Shown here piece after piece: positions 23,055 to 36,300 of a stretch of DNA of 64,000 bases (its first letter is position 1; the number at the start of each line of letters is the position of its first letter). Source of the DNA: Psococerastis gibbosa. Its lineage: Eukaryota > Arthropoda > Insecta > Psocodea > Psocidae. The stretch is from the NCBI GenBank assembly GCA_963971405.1, contig OZ020487.1, positions 44,179,039-44,243,038 of the forward strand, read 5' to 3'. Under the pieces are notes generated by a model. It was not told where the DNA came from. It did no database searches and worked only from the letters and a program-made list of their open reading frames with translations. Position numbers and translations under genes: made by a program.

Positions 23055-23892
23055 AGGTTTTTCTTCGACAAAAAGGCATAGCCCAACATTAAAAGCCATG
23101 CAAGGCTTTTATTTCAACGATGTGTTGTAAGCTTGTTTTGAAATAAACCCAGTGGTCTATAATTTTTTAAATACTGGTCAGTTTATTGCACTGCATGAAG
23201 TGCCACCGAAAAAAATGCTGACCCATAGTTAGGACATGGGCCTGCATCACATTTGATTTAAACCTGACTTTTTCTGACGGTTTAAACTAAAAGACTAGTA
23301 ATGGGAGGACAACTTACAAAAAGTACTTTGACCGGCACCAAAGGACTGTGATAAATTTTTTTTTTTCCTATTTACATTTTTAAACATTGGCCCAGATAAA
23401 TTTATTGTTTTACATTTGTAGTGTGGTCTTTTTTTGTCAATAATTTTATTTTACCAAGAAGACAGTTCATCTAGGCTTAAATGACAGGTTCCGGATCTGA
23501 CGTATGAAATTGTCTCCTTTGTAACTTAGTAATATTTCGAACACATTAAAATAAAAGTAACTTAATAAAATATTTAAAAAAAAAAAATTTTTTTGTAAAT
23601 TTTTATTAAGTTACTTTTATTATAATGTAACCGGATCTGATGCTTTTTCATTCACATTGTGTTTTTTCAATGTAATAAACAGATTGATAACTATATTATA
23701 TATAGTTTATACATCTTATTATCAAGAAATCTTAGCTTCCGGATGTTGTAGACTGTATTTTTCCTATTTTTACCATTGCGCAATTAAGACGACAAATACA
23801 GTAAGTTGCTCAATAATTCTTACCCAAATTATACATAAACTACAATAGTTACCTACAAAATGCATTCATTGTTTTTCTACAATTATTTGACA

Positions 23893-24060
23893 CAGGGTTA
23901 GTTGAACATAAAGGCCTAAATTGCCTGTTGTGTTAAGTCATTAGAGGTGGGGCCTCGCAGTCATCGAACAATTAGGGTGGAGCCCATTGTCAGGGGAAGG
24001 GGGCGGCGTTTTCAGAGTGGGTGCTACTCCCATCATCAGGCTTAGTTTTGATTCTGACTG
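23893..24060. mobile_element. Family G element, half copy
   Basis: Shares AGGGTTAGTTGAAC, TTGCCTGTTGTGTTAA, GGAGCCCATTGTC and GGCTTAGT with the left half and loop of 20674-20914. The right arm is missing. Confidence 0.55.
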
Positions 24061-26420
24061 ACGGTTTATGGACGATTGGCACATTGCCCTTGTGTTATGT
24101 TATATTGCGTAATGCGTACTAGCCAGCCTGTCAATGAAGAAGGGAAAAAATTCAAACTTTTTTACTCATCATCCAGTGATCATTCTCTCGCAGTCTAATC
24201 ATCATTAGGGGAATTCTACTTAGCTACCTACTGCATTTGACCAAGTATCCAGACAGGTTATACTTATACAATAGTTTACTTCGGCACTTAATTACTTCTT
24301 GTTTCAATGGAAGGTATGTTAACAGCTAGAATAGAACAATTTTTAGTTGACTTTCCCAGGTAGCCGGTATTATCAACCGCCAATTAGAATCGAAATAGGT
24401 GTGCTGTGAAACGGAATTCATAAGTTAACAGACTATTTTATCCAGACCTGAACAAGGCTACAACGAAGAGAATGATGTCATCATTCGGAAATCAGCAAAT
24501 AGTTGCTTCTGAGCTGCCGGGATACATTCTTAGAAGTCTACGTAGTGCCAGTGAAGATGTTGACCGCAGATTTTGACGGAACGTTTGGAAGTACGCTCTC
24601 ATGTTGACCACGGCCTATCATCCCGGATTTGACTGCTTCGTTAAGAACGTCATACCCCCCCCCCCCCAAATGTGAAAACAAGACGAAATTCACTAATGCA
24701 TGCATGTGAGTTGTAATGCATTTGTCTGACCTAATGATAATAATATAGCCTATATTGGGGTCAACAGTGAGCGGTAATTCGTTTGGTTGGTTGAATTCAA
24801 CGTCGTCTTGGGCCTCTGCCCACGGCAAGAAATCGATCCTAATGTCCTCTTGCTTAAAATAAAAATATAAAATAGGTTAATTAGGTAGCCTTTATACATC
24901 AGTTTCGCTACAAAGGCAATTTGTATTATAGGAGATTGCATACCATTCCATACCTGCATATTATTAATCAATTTGAATTTCTCGCGCATTTTGCACTCAT
25001 TTGTTTAAAACAATTGAATAAACCCATGTATTATGTTAATCCCAAATCGTCATAATAGGGCTGCAGGTGGTCTCAGGATACAGAAAATATTCTTGGCCCG
25101 CTTGAACATCCCACCTCACCTACATAGAACTCTTGGTTGAACTAATTGAAGTTGCACCAGTTTGTCAAACGGCCAAAAATTCACACGAAAACAAGTTCAA
25201 GTTGGTAGGGCAAGGTTCAACGCATGCAAGTAGGCCTAGGTCGATAAATACATCAAATAATAACAAAAAAACCTTCACAAAATCGATGGATCCGCTCTTG
25301 TACATGCGTGTTCTGAGGCAAACAGGTACCAGGTACAATGTAAAAAATGATGGGAACAATCTAGCCTAGACGGTAATAATAATTGTCGGCACTCAGTAGC
25401 AAAGGCTAGGTTTAAATAGGTGTTCATAGGTACCTGTCATAGGTGCAACTCCTGGAGTTCATACTGTATAGGTCTCTTCACCTATCACGTCCCTTGTGTC
25501 TCATCAGCGCAGCTGTGTATCTACAATAGGTACCTACCGTATTGAAGTTATTTAAACTGTTATTGGGGTAACTTTAAATAGAAGCTACAGTAGAGTTCAG
25601 CGAAAGGTATGTACCTAAACATTAACTCACTGCGGTATATAGCCACCCGTCGGCAACCTCGATTATAGTCTATTTTTAGGGAGATTCATCTACCTATTGA
25701 GATGGCGCCCAATGTTCGACTTTCGGAAAATTTCTTCACAACTTTTCATTTCATAACCCCCTGAGCCTTAAACCACCATCCGTTCAAAATTTTATATATA
25801 TATAGCCTATGTATATACGTATATAGATTTTTGGAAACACGCTAACTTCCGTAAATGTTATCCAATTTTGATGAAACTCGGCACAAAAATTGATAATACA
25901 AATGTCTTGATCGAGTTCGTTAACCAGCTAGATCCACTATTTATTGTAGTTACAAGATGTTGGCCGATTGAAATCTTATATAATTCATATCTCAGTTAAT
26001 ATTGGTCGCAGAGGAATGAATTGAAATCTGACCGAAAGCCGGTATGATTATCTACGATAATGGTAATCAACACTTTTTACGACAAATCAACCATTTCAAG
26101 ATGACGTCCAGTCAAAGTAAAAAAAATTTAATAGGTAAAAGTTCACAGTCGTCATTGTTTGGAACACTTGAGTGTTTTGTGTGTTATTGTTGTCGCCGGG
26201 AAAATAATGAAGTATTTGTTATTTTTTAATACATACGTAGCGTAGATAGCATAGAGGAAAAGGACGGTCTGCGGAATCTCCCAACACCTGATCGGCCACA
26301 GCCGAAAGTGATTTTTATACTCTGGCCATAAAGTCTCGCTAAAAAACCATATAGGCCTAATTATATAACATGGTAACTAACAATGTATTACTTAATTAAT
26401 CTGGTAAATGCACTACATTT

Positions 26421-26565
26421 TAGGCGGGGTTTCCACATACGTCAATCGTCAACGAAAAATATGGTTTTGACGTGGTAGCAGAATTTTTAGTATGTCTTTA
26501 ATGTCTGCTAAACCTTCAATTTCATAATTTTCATTGACGATTGACGTATGTGGAAACCCCGCCTT
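26421..26565. mobile_element. Short hairpin MITE S3
   Basis: GGCGGGGTTTCCACATACG to its complement, 140 bp, with GACGTGGTAGCAGAATTTTT and AATGTCTGCTAAA in the centre. TTA directly flanks both ends (TTA-GGCGGGG ... CCCCGCC-TTA), a clean 3-bp target duplication. Confidence 0.8.
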
Positions 26566-27639
26566 AATCTTAACCTAACTTAGAATTAAAAATGTAGAAA
26601 AGATAATTTTAGAATGGAAACAACACAACATAATATGCTGCCTACCGTACCTATTCAAAATTATTTTGTTTACATTTTTATTTTTTAACTCCAAGAATAG
26701 GCTAAGTTACTAAACGGCATGCGGTAAAAATTGCATTTCCCTCAAGATAAAACATATAGGCTATTACTTTTACAAAAAAAGTCAGCCCCTAAAAAAAAAA
26801 AAAAAAAATTAGTACCTACCTAAATCTATTGTAAGTTAATTTATTACGCTGTTATTTAATCGATGTGTTTCTTCTATTTTGACCCCTGACCACCCCCCCC
26901 CCAACCAAAAATGGGCTGGATCCGTCCCTGACTGTGTGGGCCCTACAGTAAGCATCTTGAACATGCAGTATTTCATGCGTTGATGTGAACAGTCCTAAGG
27001 CCCGGTACATATGGACCATTCCAACGCCAGCAGATCCGCTGAGAAATTTTTCATGTGAGCAAAACCGCAGATTCTCTAGCTGGCTTGTCGCTGGTTGATC
27101 GCAGCTACAAAAATCTGCTGCAGTACAGTACAATAGGCAGTTAGTTGCAAGAGCGGGTCTGCATAGGCCTAGACACTAATCTTGCTGAATCTATATTTAA
27201 TTTTTTGTTCAATAAAGACTTTATCATTATTAAAGCAGTAGACAGCGGTTTTGCTTCCGCGCATGGCAAACTTCTCGGTGGACCGAATGTGCTGCACCAT
27301 GAAAACCTGCAGATCAGTTTCTGGTAGTTTCGCAATTATAGGTGCACTTATAGCCATTGTGGGTACATTTTCCTTCACATGGCCTTGTGTTTAGAATAAC
27401 AGATCTGGCAAAGTCTCATCGGAAGTCTCAACTGGCAGACTATTGAAGACCTTGAAGCTTGCGTGACGGTGACCGATGATGAGTCCGTCGTTCGGAAAGC
27501 CCCTTGCCACATTTCTCCAGGTTCTCTTAGTACTTAGCCTCATCTTTTTCCTTGTAGAGTTAATTATTTTGTCTTGCAAATCGCAAGAGACGAACGTATT
27601 CATGCCCATACCCAAGAGAGGTCCAAAAGGGGCCAGATT

Positions 27640-28012
27640 TACTTTGACTTAGGTAGGCGCATCCAGCCCGGGGGGGGGGGACTTTTGGCCGCTGCCACTA
27701 CACCACGCCACCTCGGACGATCTTCCGCCGCTAACTTCCAGTGTCGGGTGCCGGTGGTGTGCACATCTTCGAGCACTTGGTCCATCGATCTGAGCCTTGG
27801 CCTACCGGGTCGCCTAGGGTGGTTGAAGATGTCTCCAAAAACCAGCTTCGGCGTCCTCACCGCCTGTATACGGTGTACATGACCCAGACATTGAATTCGA
27901 CGCTCTTTTAGTTCTAATATTACGTTCGGGGAGGCGAATAGGGCATGTATTTCGGCATTGTGTCTGATCCTCCAGACTCCGTTCTCCCATCTAAATCGTT
28001 CTTCCTCGAGAA
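27640..28012 (-). mobile_element. LINE reverse-transcriptase C-terminal fragment
   Basis: The minus strand reads EERFRWENGVWRIRHNA, then IQCLGHVHRIQAVRTPKLVF, RRPGRPRLRSMDQVLEDV and DRPRWRGV. This is the thumb/C-terminal region typical of RTE/I-like reverse transcriptases, with no catalytic domain. 5'-truncated relic with a G-run at 27670. Confidence 0.75.
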
Positions 28013-28300
28013 TTTTGAAATTAATGAATTGACATTGAATTTAATTAAATTAAAATTGTAAACTAATTATCTAGTTGCATATAGGTGCTAGGCACAGGCT
28101 GAGCCGCAGACAAAATATCCATCTTGTGATCTTGGCCCCTCCTCTAATAAAATATTTCCTGGCTATGTGGACATGTTGCCAATCTACAATTCAATTGATC
28201 GACAAGTTCCCGAGTTCACTACATACGTGGAGCTGAAGAGGGCGTTGCAGGATCCAGGGGCGTGGAGGCATCGATGCCACATGTTGCTGCCAACCGGCTG

Positions 28301-29068
28301 TAACTTGAAGAGTCCCCGAGTAGCGATGCACGCGCGGCGGAATTTTTCATCTGACCTTTTTTGTCGAGAAATAAATTAATTCTGGCCATTTATAAATTAT
28401 GTTCTGTTATTGCTCATTAAATACTGTTCATTTTTTATTTCATTAACTCAGCAAGTTTTATGAAACATTTGGCTCATGTAAGTTGTAGAAGACTACTTCG
28501 TGCATCATATAATCGGGTATTTTTACTTTTCGGTTTTGCAGTTTTTTCCAAAAATTCCAGACTACGCGAAATTTAAGTCCCCTCTGTTTTTTATGAAAGA
28601 ACTAAGGTACCAAAAATTTAATATTTCCTATTATATGATGCGTGAAGTACCGGTAGTCTTCTACAACTTGCATGAGCCAAATCTTTAATAACTTGCTTTG
28701 TTAATTAATTTAAGTATCAAAAGTTAATAAAAACAACAAATTTTGGGGTGCTAATTTTCAACGTAGCATGTCCTCTTAAATAAACTTGTTTATTACTTGG
28801 CTCTTTATTCAATGCCCAAAGTGTAATGAAGGTTTAAAACAACACAAAACGGCAGCTGTGGTCTGCTTGTTTAAAACACATATTGAAATCTGTCCCTTAA
28901 TAGCAGTCAAGATTTATTTAAATTTATGCAAGAAGAAATCGTTTTGATTGGTTCAGGCACTTCACAAACCTTTCTGAACCTTATCATACATTAACATTGA
29001 TCCTGTTTTAGTCGGCCGCCGAAGAGTAACTTGAAGAGTCCCCGAGTAGCGATGCACGCGCGGCGGAA
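28301..29068. repeat. Templated insertion flanked by 42-bp direct repeats
   Basis: 28301-28342 and 29027-29068 are the same 42 bp (beginning TAACTTGAAGAGTCCCCGAG, ending CGCGCGGCGGAA). Between them sit the 677-bp copy of 21897-22573 and a 9-bp filler (GCCGAAGAG). Confidence 0.8.
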
Positions 29069-29163
29069 CGGGACTAATTTCGCTTGTATATCCAGGGCCG
29101 TTGAGAGAATCCACCATTTGGGGTGGGGGAGGGGATAGTTGACCTCCATGCTTTTGGAAATTT

Positions 29164-30005
29164 TTGCTTTCCAATTTATACGTAGTATAAGGAAAGCTTT
29201 GTGACGGTCGAAATTTTCGATTCCGATATTTCAACGGATTTATATGTTTTAAGGTACCAGGAACCCAAAAAAGTGGTTTTTACGAAATGTCTGTCGCTCT
29301 GTCTGTCTGTTCATTGATTTCCGGGCAAACTGCTCGGTCGATTTTGATGAAATTCGGCATGTAGGTTCACAAAAATCATACCTCGGGACCACTTTTTTTT
29401 ATTTTGGGCTAACTCAATTTGGGGGGGTTTTATTTTCAAAAAACTTCAAAAAAACGTCTAAAAAAATTATTTCCCAAAAACGGCTCCAACGATTTCTTTT
29501 AAATTCACATATATTGTAAGTTGTTGTTAATGTTTATAAAATGCGGGGGGTCGCTTGCCCCTTGATAGTTTGCTTCTGGGGGTAAAAAAATAAAAATGAC
29601 TAAATTTTAATGAAAAATGACTAAAAAATAATTTTTCTGCGACACCTTTCTATCGATGATTTCTACCTTCAGGTATGTTTTAGGTGTTAAATTGAGTAAC
29701 GAAACCGGACAGGTTGCTTTCCCAAAAAAGTATTTGGTTTTGTACAAAAAAATGTTTTTGAAAAAATGATAGAAAATTCACGCTCAAATGCATTGCGTGC
29801 CCTGCCAGTATTGCTGTGTGGTAATATGTTGGTTGGTCTGACCTATCTAGAATTTACCTCACCTCCAGTGACAAAGGTGGAAACCCCCCCCCCCCCCAAA
29901 TTTAACCATAGGAAAATTATTTACCATGAAATTGCTCATTTTCTCTATCTACTAATTTTGATAAATTGGAAAGCATGTTCGAGTAAACTCGGACCGGTTC
30001 TTTAA
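29164..30005 (+). repeat. 850-bp interspersed repeat, copy R2
   Basis: Same ends as R1, with G-run near 29420 and C-run near 29885. It ends 330 bp before the P450-2 start codon, so it may lie in the promoter or leader-intron region of that gene. Confidence 0.75.
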
Positions 30006-30337
30006 ATCGCCTTTGCTGGATCAAAGGGAAGTAACTATAAATAATATATTAACGTATAAAGAGGAAAGCAATGAATATAAAGAAAGAACGTGGTAAGCTG
30101 CATTTAGCTGAAAAGAAACCCTTGAATTTGACATACCGTAGATCATACTTTTGTATACTGAACAAGTCTCTTACTGTCGGCAAGTGACCATCAACCTCCC
30201 CCTTTCCACAAGGCAAAATAAAAATGTCACCACTGGTACTTGACGACGTCGCAGTATTCAACTATCCGTGCAAGTCTCCCTTTCAGAAATGTCTCTAGAA
30301 AATGTATTTATTTTTCTAGGAGCCCAAAAGCACAAGA

Positions 30338-33300
30338 ATGCCCTGGGAAATCTGGACGTTAACTAATTTAGGCGCAATATTTGGAGTTTTCCTGTTGCTA
30401 CACACTTTAACCAACTTGAAGTTTTATGTCCGAGCTCTTCGAATACCCAGCTATGTCAGTGTTCCAGTTCTTGGGGATTTATTTATGATTGTCTACTATA
30501 AGTTAGGTAATATACAGTACCAGGAGACTGAGCATAAATGTCGGCTGGTGCAGTTTAAAATAAGGTTGCTATCTTGTAAATAAATTGTTATTTTGAATAT
30601 TTTCTCAAATTACGTGGATTTTCGTATAAAGGCACGCCATATACTTTATATATTTTTTCTACAATGGCCATTTTGAATCCTACATGGCAAGTACGGTATT
30701 GTAAGAAAGTAAAAGATTAAAAAGAACGAAAACACGCTTTAGTATTTTTTTTATTAAGCATTTCCCTAATTGGTAGAATGTTTGTTTTTAATAATAATAA
30801 ATAAACAACGATAAATTTCTAAAAATAAATAGGATAAACACCCAATGCTTTGCTTATGCACCAGACTTAAAATTGATTCAAAATGACGGATGACAATATA
30901 GCTGTCCCTGAGCCCTAATAAGAAGGACACAAAATAAGTATTTTTAATTTGCAGATGTCATCAAAGTGTTTAATTTATTAAACAAACATCCTGGAGGGTG
31001 CTTCAGAGTTTGCGGACGACGGATGATGGTGCTGCTACAAGAGCCTGAGTACCTGGAGACCTTGTTCACACACCCAGACTTGCAAAACAAGGGACTGGTC
31101 TACGATGGACTCAGAGAACTTATAGGAGATACTAGCCTCTTCGTTATAGACTGTAAATTTGTTAACCTACTTCATTCCTCATTAAAAAACATTAAATTTA
31201 ACGATTTTAAGGCTGGTAAGGAAGTTTACTCACTCTCAATTCCCCCTAGATATTATTCATGGAATTCGATGAACCCTCAAATAGGGGTGTCATAACTCTT
31301 ACCCTACCAGTACTTCAACCCTTAAGGAAACGACTCTAAGTTCATACATACATACATACTCCAGCAGGGTACTTGTTTTAACTGTTCCAACGGGTACGGC
31401 GAACTAAAACAAATATTAATCGTACACCCTGACGGGTATTCCCCCAGCTATTGTCTCTTAAGGTAAAAGACATGGTATGAAGATCAATTTTTCGAGGTTT
31501 TTTAACAATCATAAGTGGTTAAATACCGTATTTAAAGTATTTCCCATTTTGAGTTGCATGTACATTTTTTGAAACTTGTATAATCTAGCGGAATATATTT
31601 CATTTCAGCTGATGAGGCTCGAGCTTCTAGAAAAACGTTTGTTAAAACATTCAACAATAGTTCGCATCAACTAATTGTCAATAATTTCTATAAGACGGCT
31701 GACAATCTCAACAATAGGCTAAAATCATTAAGTGGCGGAGACTACTTCCCTGTTGGAGAACTTATTAAAAATGCAACGGCGGCTTCATTCTTCAGTAAGT
31801 ACCTACAGTTATCTATTTATAATTCAAAGTAGCTGAGCTTCTGAGCATTGTCTTATGGTCTCAAAGGCGAAGATGCAAAAATCCTTAATCTGCACTTCCT
31901 CGTCATGAAGATGGAGCGCGTAATCGCGACTGAACAGATAGGGGACCGAGTTTGAGCCGGGATAAGCGAAAAGCATAGTCTTTTCTGTGCAGGGCACTCT
32001 TTTGTCCTGGGGTTGGGGTTGGGCAGAGGAACTCAATGAAGAGTCAATGGCAACGGGAAACCGCTGCATTAAAATTCCCTTGTATGACCATCATAATCGC
32101 CATTGTATTGTATTGTTGCCTGGCGTAGTCCGAGACTATATTTAACGTTATTCTTAATTTTTGCAGGAACAATTTTAGAAATTGAACTTTTAGATTACCC
32201 GCATTTAGAAAAGGGCGTAGCTGATTTTGAAAAATACGCATTTCTTGTTGTTGCTCGGGGATCTTCGCCTTTCCATCAGAATAATTTCATCTTTAATAAC
32301 TTAATGGGTGGTCATAAATTGCAGCAATTTGTTCATCATCTTGACAAGAGCATACAGGAGATTGTTGATAAGAAAAGAGTAGTCTTAGGTGGTAAGTTAC
32401 TTTTTAACGAAGGGTTAGTTGGACTTACATTGCCTGCTGTGTTAATAGTCATCGAACCATTAGGGCGGAAGTTGATAAGGTGCCCATTCCATTGACCGGC
32501 TAGGGCTATTTCCAACAACGGTGACGTGGTAGCAGACATTCAAGACTTAGGTGGCGTTTCCACCGACCTCGCATTGCAGAATTGACAGAAATGTTTATTT
32601 TCCTTTATGCCATAGTTAAAATTGATCAATTATCATACAGTAAAATCACAAACAAACCAAAATTAAAAAATGGCGTCATGGGATATGTTAAGTACAAATA
32701 TTTTAATAGATTTCTATAAAAAGAAAAATTCTAATTTCCGTCAATGTCATTTGCATTCTGCAATGCGAGATTGGTGGAAACGCAACCTATGTCTTGAATG
32801 TCTGCTACCACGTCACTGTTTTTGGAAATAGCCCTAGCCGGTCAATGGAATGGGCGCCTAAGAAAAGAGTAGTCTTGTAGTAGTTGTAGTTGGACTTACA
32901 TTGCCTGCTGTGTTAATGGTCATTAGAGGCATAGACTTTATAGTCATCGAACCGTTAGGGCGGAACTATTATAGTTTCAGAAAAACTTTCATCTTAAGTA
33001 AGGAAAGGAAAGAATCCATCCCCTATATATTTTTTAATTTACCATTCAAGTTATTAAAGATTTAGATTTTGTCTATTCAAATTGTAGGAGATTCTTTCAT
33101 GCATCACGGGCGTCATAATGCGGTAGAGGACGATATGCAACAAGCATTGTATTATTTAAATCTTGAAATATATACTACAATATTATACCGATAAGGCAGG
33201 AGTGACATAGCCATGGGTCTGTAAGTTTAATTTGAATGTAATAATTCGTGAAATTTTAGTAGGCCAATCCAATAAATTTTATTTTTATGAATGAATTAAT

Positions 33301-36300
33301 GTAACGAAACTTAAAATTTCATTACAATGCAAGCCTATGTATGAAACAGTCTTCTACAACGTGAATAGACTAATTATCTACTCGAACATCTTTAATAACT
33401 TATCAGTACGGTAATTTATATTTTCAGAGCTTCAATCGACAGGAGAGACAATCCCCAATCAATTCATATTTAATATCCTGCAAGAAAGGGTGGGCGCTGC
33501 TGATGAACTGATTCGAACAGAAATTAAAACTTTAATAGCTGCTGTAAGTAGCAAAATTAATTATCATTCCTGCCACAGGCCGTAGGAAAGTGGCAGCCCA
33601 AAATTTAATACTTTTTATTTTTTATTTAATTAACTAAGCATGTTATTAAAGATTTGGCTCATCAAAGTCGTAGAAGACTACTTCATGCATCATATAATAA
33701 GCGATTTTTAGTTTTCGAAATTGTAGTCTTTTTATAAAATCGATTATACGGGAAATGTTATTGTTTGTAAAATATTTGGATGCTTCTGAAAAAACTACAA
33801 TTTCGAAAATTAAAAATATCTTATAATATGATGCATGAAGTAGTCTTCTACATCTTTGATGAGCCAAATCTTTAATAACATGCTTAGTTAATTAAATAAA
33901 AAAATAAAAAGTATTAAATTTCGGGCTGCCAATTAACAGAGAATGGGAGAGGAAAAACGTTACAAGTGTACAAAATTATAGGGTGTACCGGTATCAGTCA
34001 AAAATATTCTATCCTTTAGCAGAAATGATCCTCTGCATTTTCTACGATTTACCCCTCAACACGTCGCAACGTCAAAAATCGTTGGCAATTCGGAATACGC
34101 GAAATTGCTACATTGCTACAATGACAAAAATCGTCCGTGACTTGCGGAATCGCCCATGTGTACCGGGCCATAGGCAAGGGAAAAAGCCGGCTTCCGGGCA
34201 TGTTCCAGATCACAATATCCCAAATAAAGCTGTGGTCAAGAGGAATCTCTACCAGTCCTGAGGCCTAAACCCTAAATGAGTTGTCGTGCCCCAGCGCCTT
34301 TTTCAGCATAATCAAATAAGAGAAAATAGTTTGTAAGGGTTGACTTAAGAGTTCTATGTAGGATAGATGAGATATTCGTTTCCGCCAAAAATTAATTTTT
34401 TAATATCTCGGGTCAACGGCCACGTCTCCATAACCAGCCATTGAAAAGACGTAACAGCGGCCTGATCATGGCGATTGGTATTAACTTACTCCTGGGATTA
34501 AAACTGTAAACAACCAAATAAAAATATCACTTTCCATAGTAAAATTTTCTTTTTTACATTTTTAATAACAGGGTATTATACAATATTAACCCCGGTATTA
34601 TAATCGCCATGATTGGGCCGCAGGTGGCATAGGATTAATTTTTTTTTTGGCGGGCTCGAATGTTTCATCTCTCCTACATAAAACCCTTGACCTTCTTGTG
34701 CCAATGGGCAATTTTCGTATAGAAATCCACAGAGTAAGGACATAACATCCCAATGTTTTCATTGGTTGGGCACAGTTGAGCCCGCCATCTGATTGGTTGG
34801 ACACAACGACCTTACCCTATGGAGTTCTAGTCGTAAAGGCATAACACAGAGCAATGAAACTTTCAGGCCCTGGACACAACATTCCTAGCCATATCTTTCA
34901 CGCTGCTGATGCTCGGAATGCGTCCAGATATTCAGGAAAATGTGCGGCTAGAAGACGAGATGATTCAAAAGGAGCTGGCAGGCAGGCAGATGGTCGAAGG
35001 TGACTTCAACAAGTATGTGTACCTGGGGAGGGTGTTTAAAGAAACGATGCGTTTGTACCCTCCAGTTCCTCTCGCACCCCGCGAAGCTCGCGATGACGTT
35101 CGAATAGGTAAGGACCTAGTGTAGTAACGGGGTTAGAATAGGGTCCATCTGATAAGCCATCTGATGATGGATTGTATCCGAAACCGGTCATATTAATAAT
35201 AACAATAATTTTACTGTGCATCATTGCGTAATTACTCTTCACTATAAGATATTCCCCAAGTTCTACGAAGGAAATTCTTACAAGGTTAGAATGGGGTAGT
35301 TACGTTATGTCAAGAGGGGTAAATTTCATCAAATCAGCATAAAGCACTTTATCGTTTTTTTAAGAGTAGTATAATTGTACTTATTAGCCTTAGCTTGTGG
35401 AAATACAATGGTACTCAACTTGCAGCAACCTGCAGTTCGAACAATCAGGGTGAAAGTTGGAGTCTGTACTTACCACTACTCTACACAGTGGCGTAGCCAG
35501 ATTTTTTTTTTTTTTGGGGGGGGGTCCAGTTTTCAAAAAGTTTGCCCGCTTACGATAGGTTTTCGAATCGGGTGGTGTATCATTTGGAACTCCCCCGTAT
35601 TTTCGTAAAATAGTGGAAACGATGAAAGCCGTTCTTCTTATTAGAGGCATGATCTCAAATTCCCCAGTCGCGGGGCTGGTAGGCCAAAGGGGGGCCCGGG
35701 GATCTGAAATTGTGATGTTTTACACATTTTGATGTACATATACGGCTTGTAATGTATTCTAATAATATTTAGGTTTTACAGCCGAAAAATAGTAGACGTA
35801 CTGCGAGAAAAGGTGGCGCGGGGGTCTTCCCCGGGGGAATTATTTTGAAAAAGAATAGACCCAAAATAGTGGGGTTTACGCACTTTGAAAGCAGTTATGT
35901 TTATATTTTACATGTGGAGAATGTTACAGCTAACAAGGAGGCCGAGGGCTACCCCGGGGATTGTTTTTTAAAAGATAGGCCTGAAATAGTTTGTCGGCAA
36001 AAAATTTTGATTTTGCAGACGATAACTTTATTAACAAACGGACCCGGACCCCCCCCCCCTTGGCTACGCTACTGACTCTACATGTCCTTAATATGCATTC
36101 TCTCATTTTTCCAGGGAAATACATTATACCAAAAGGAGTGTCCGTCGTAGGTGTGAGCTTGGCAGTTCATAGAGATCCTCAAATCTACGAGAACCCGCTA
36201 CAGTTTGATCCTAACAGATTTAATCATGATAATATCAATAAAAGACACAAATATGCCTACTGTCCATTCAGTGGAGGTCAACGCAGTTGCCCGGGTAAAT

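Larger units (their letters stand above)
20629..30337. other. 9.7-kb repeat-rich intergenic region
   Basis: No supported gene between YEATS2 and P450-2. It contains foldback elements, SINE B, two hairpin MITEs, a duplicated 677-bp block, a LINE fragment and the R2 copy of the 850-bp repeat, listed separately. 24060-26420 and 26570-27640 are mostly AT-rich unclassified DNA; short ORFs there match nothing I recognise. Confidence 0.55.

Noticed and set aside
27145-27615. Short ORFs on both strands possibly encoding a gene fragment
   Set aside because: No recognisable motif, no splice context, and overlapping frames of similar length; nothing supports a gene.
31607-31636. Hammerhead-ribozyme-like CTGATGAG...GAAA
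   Set aside because: It lies in P450-2 exon 3, where the frame explains it, and no flanking stems pair. A similar CTGATGAG near 51862 also lacks a stem II and a GAAA box.
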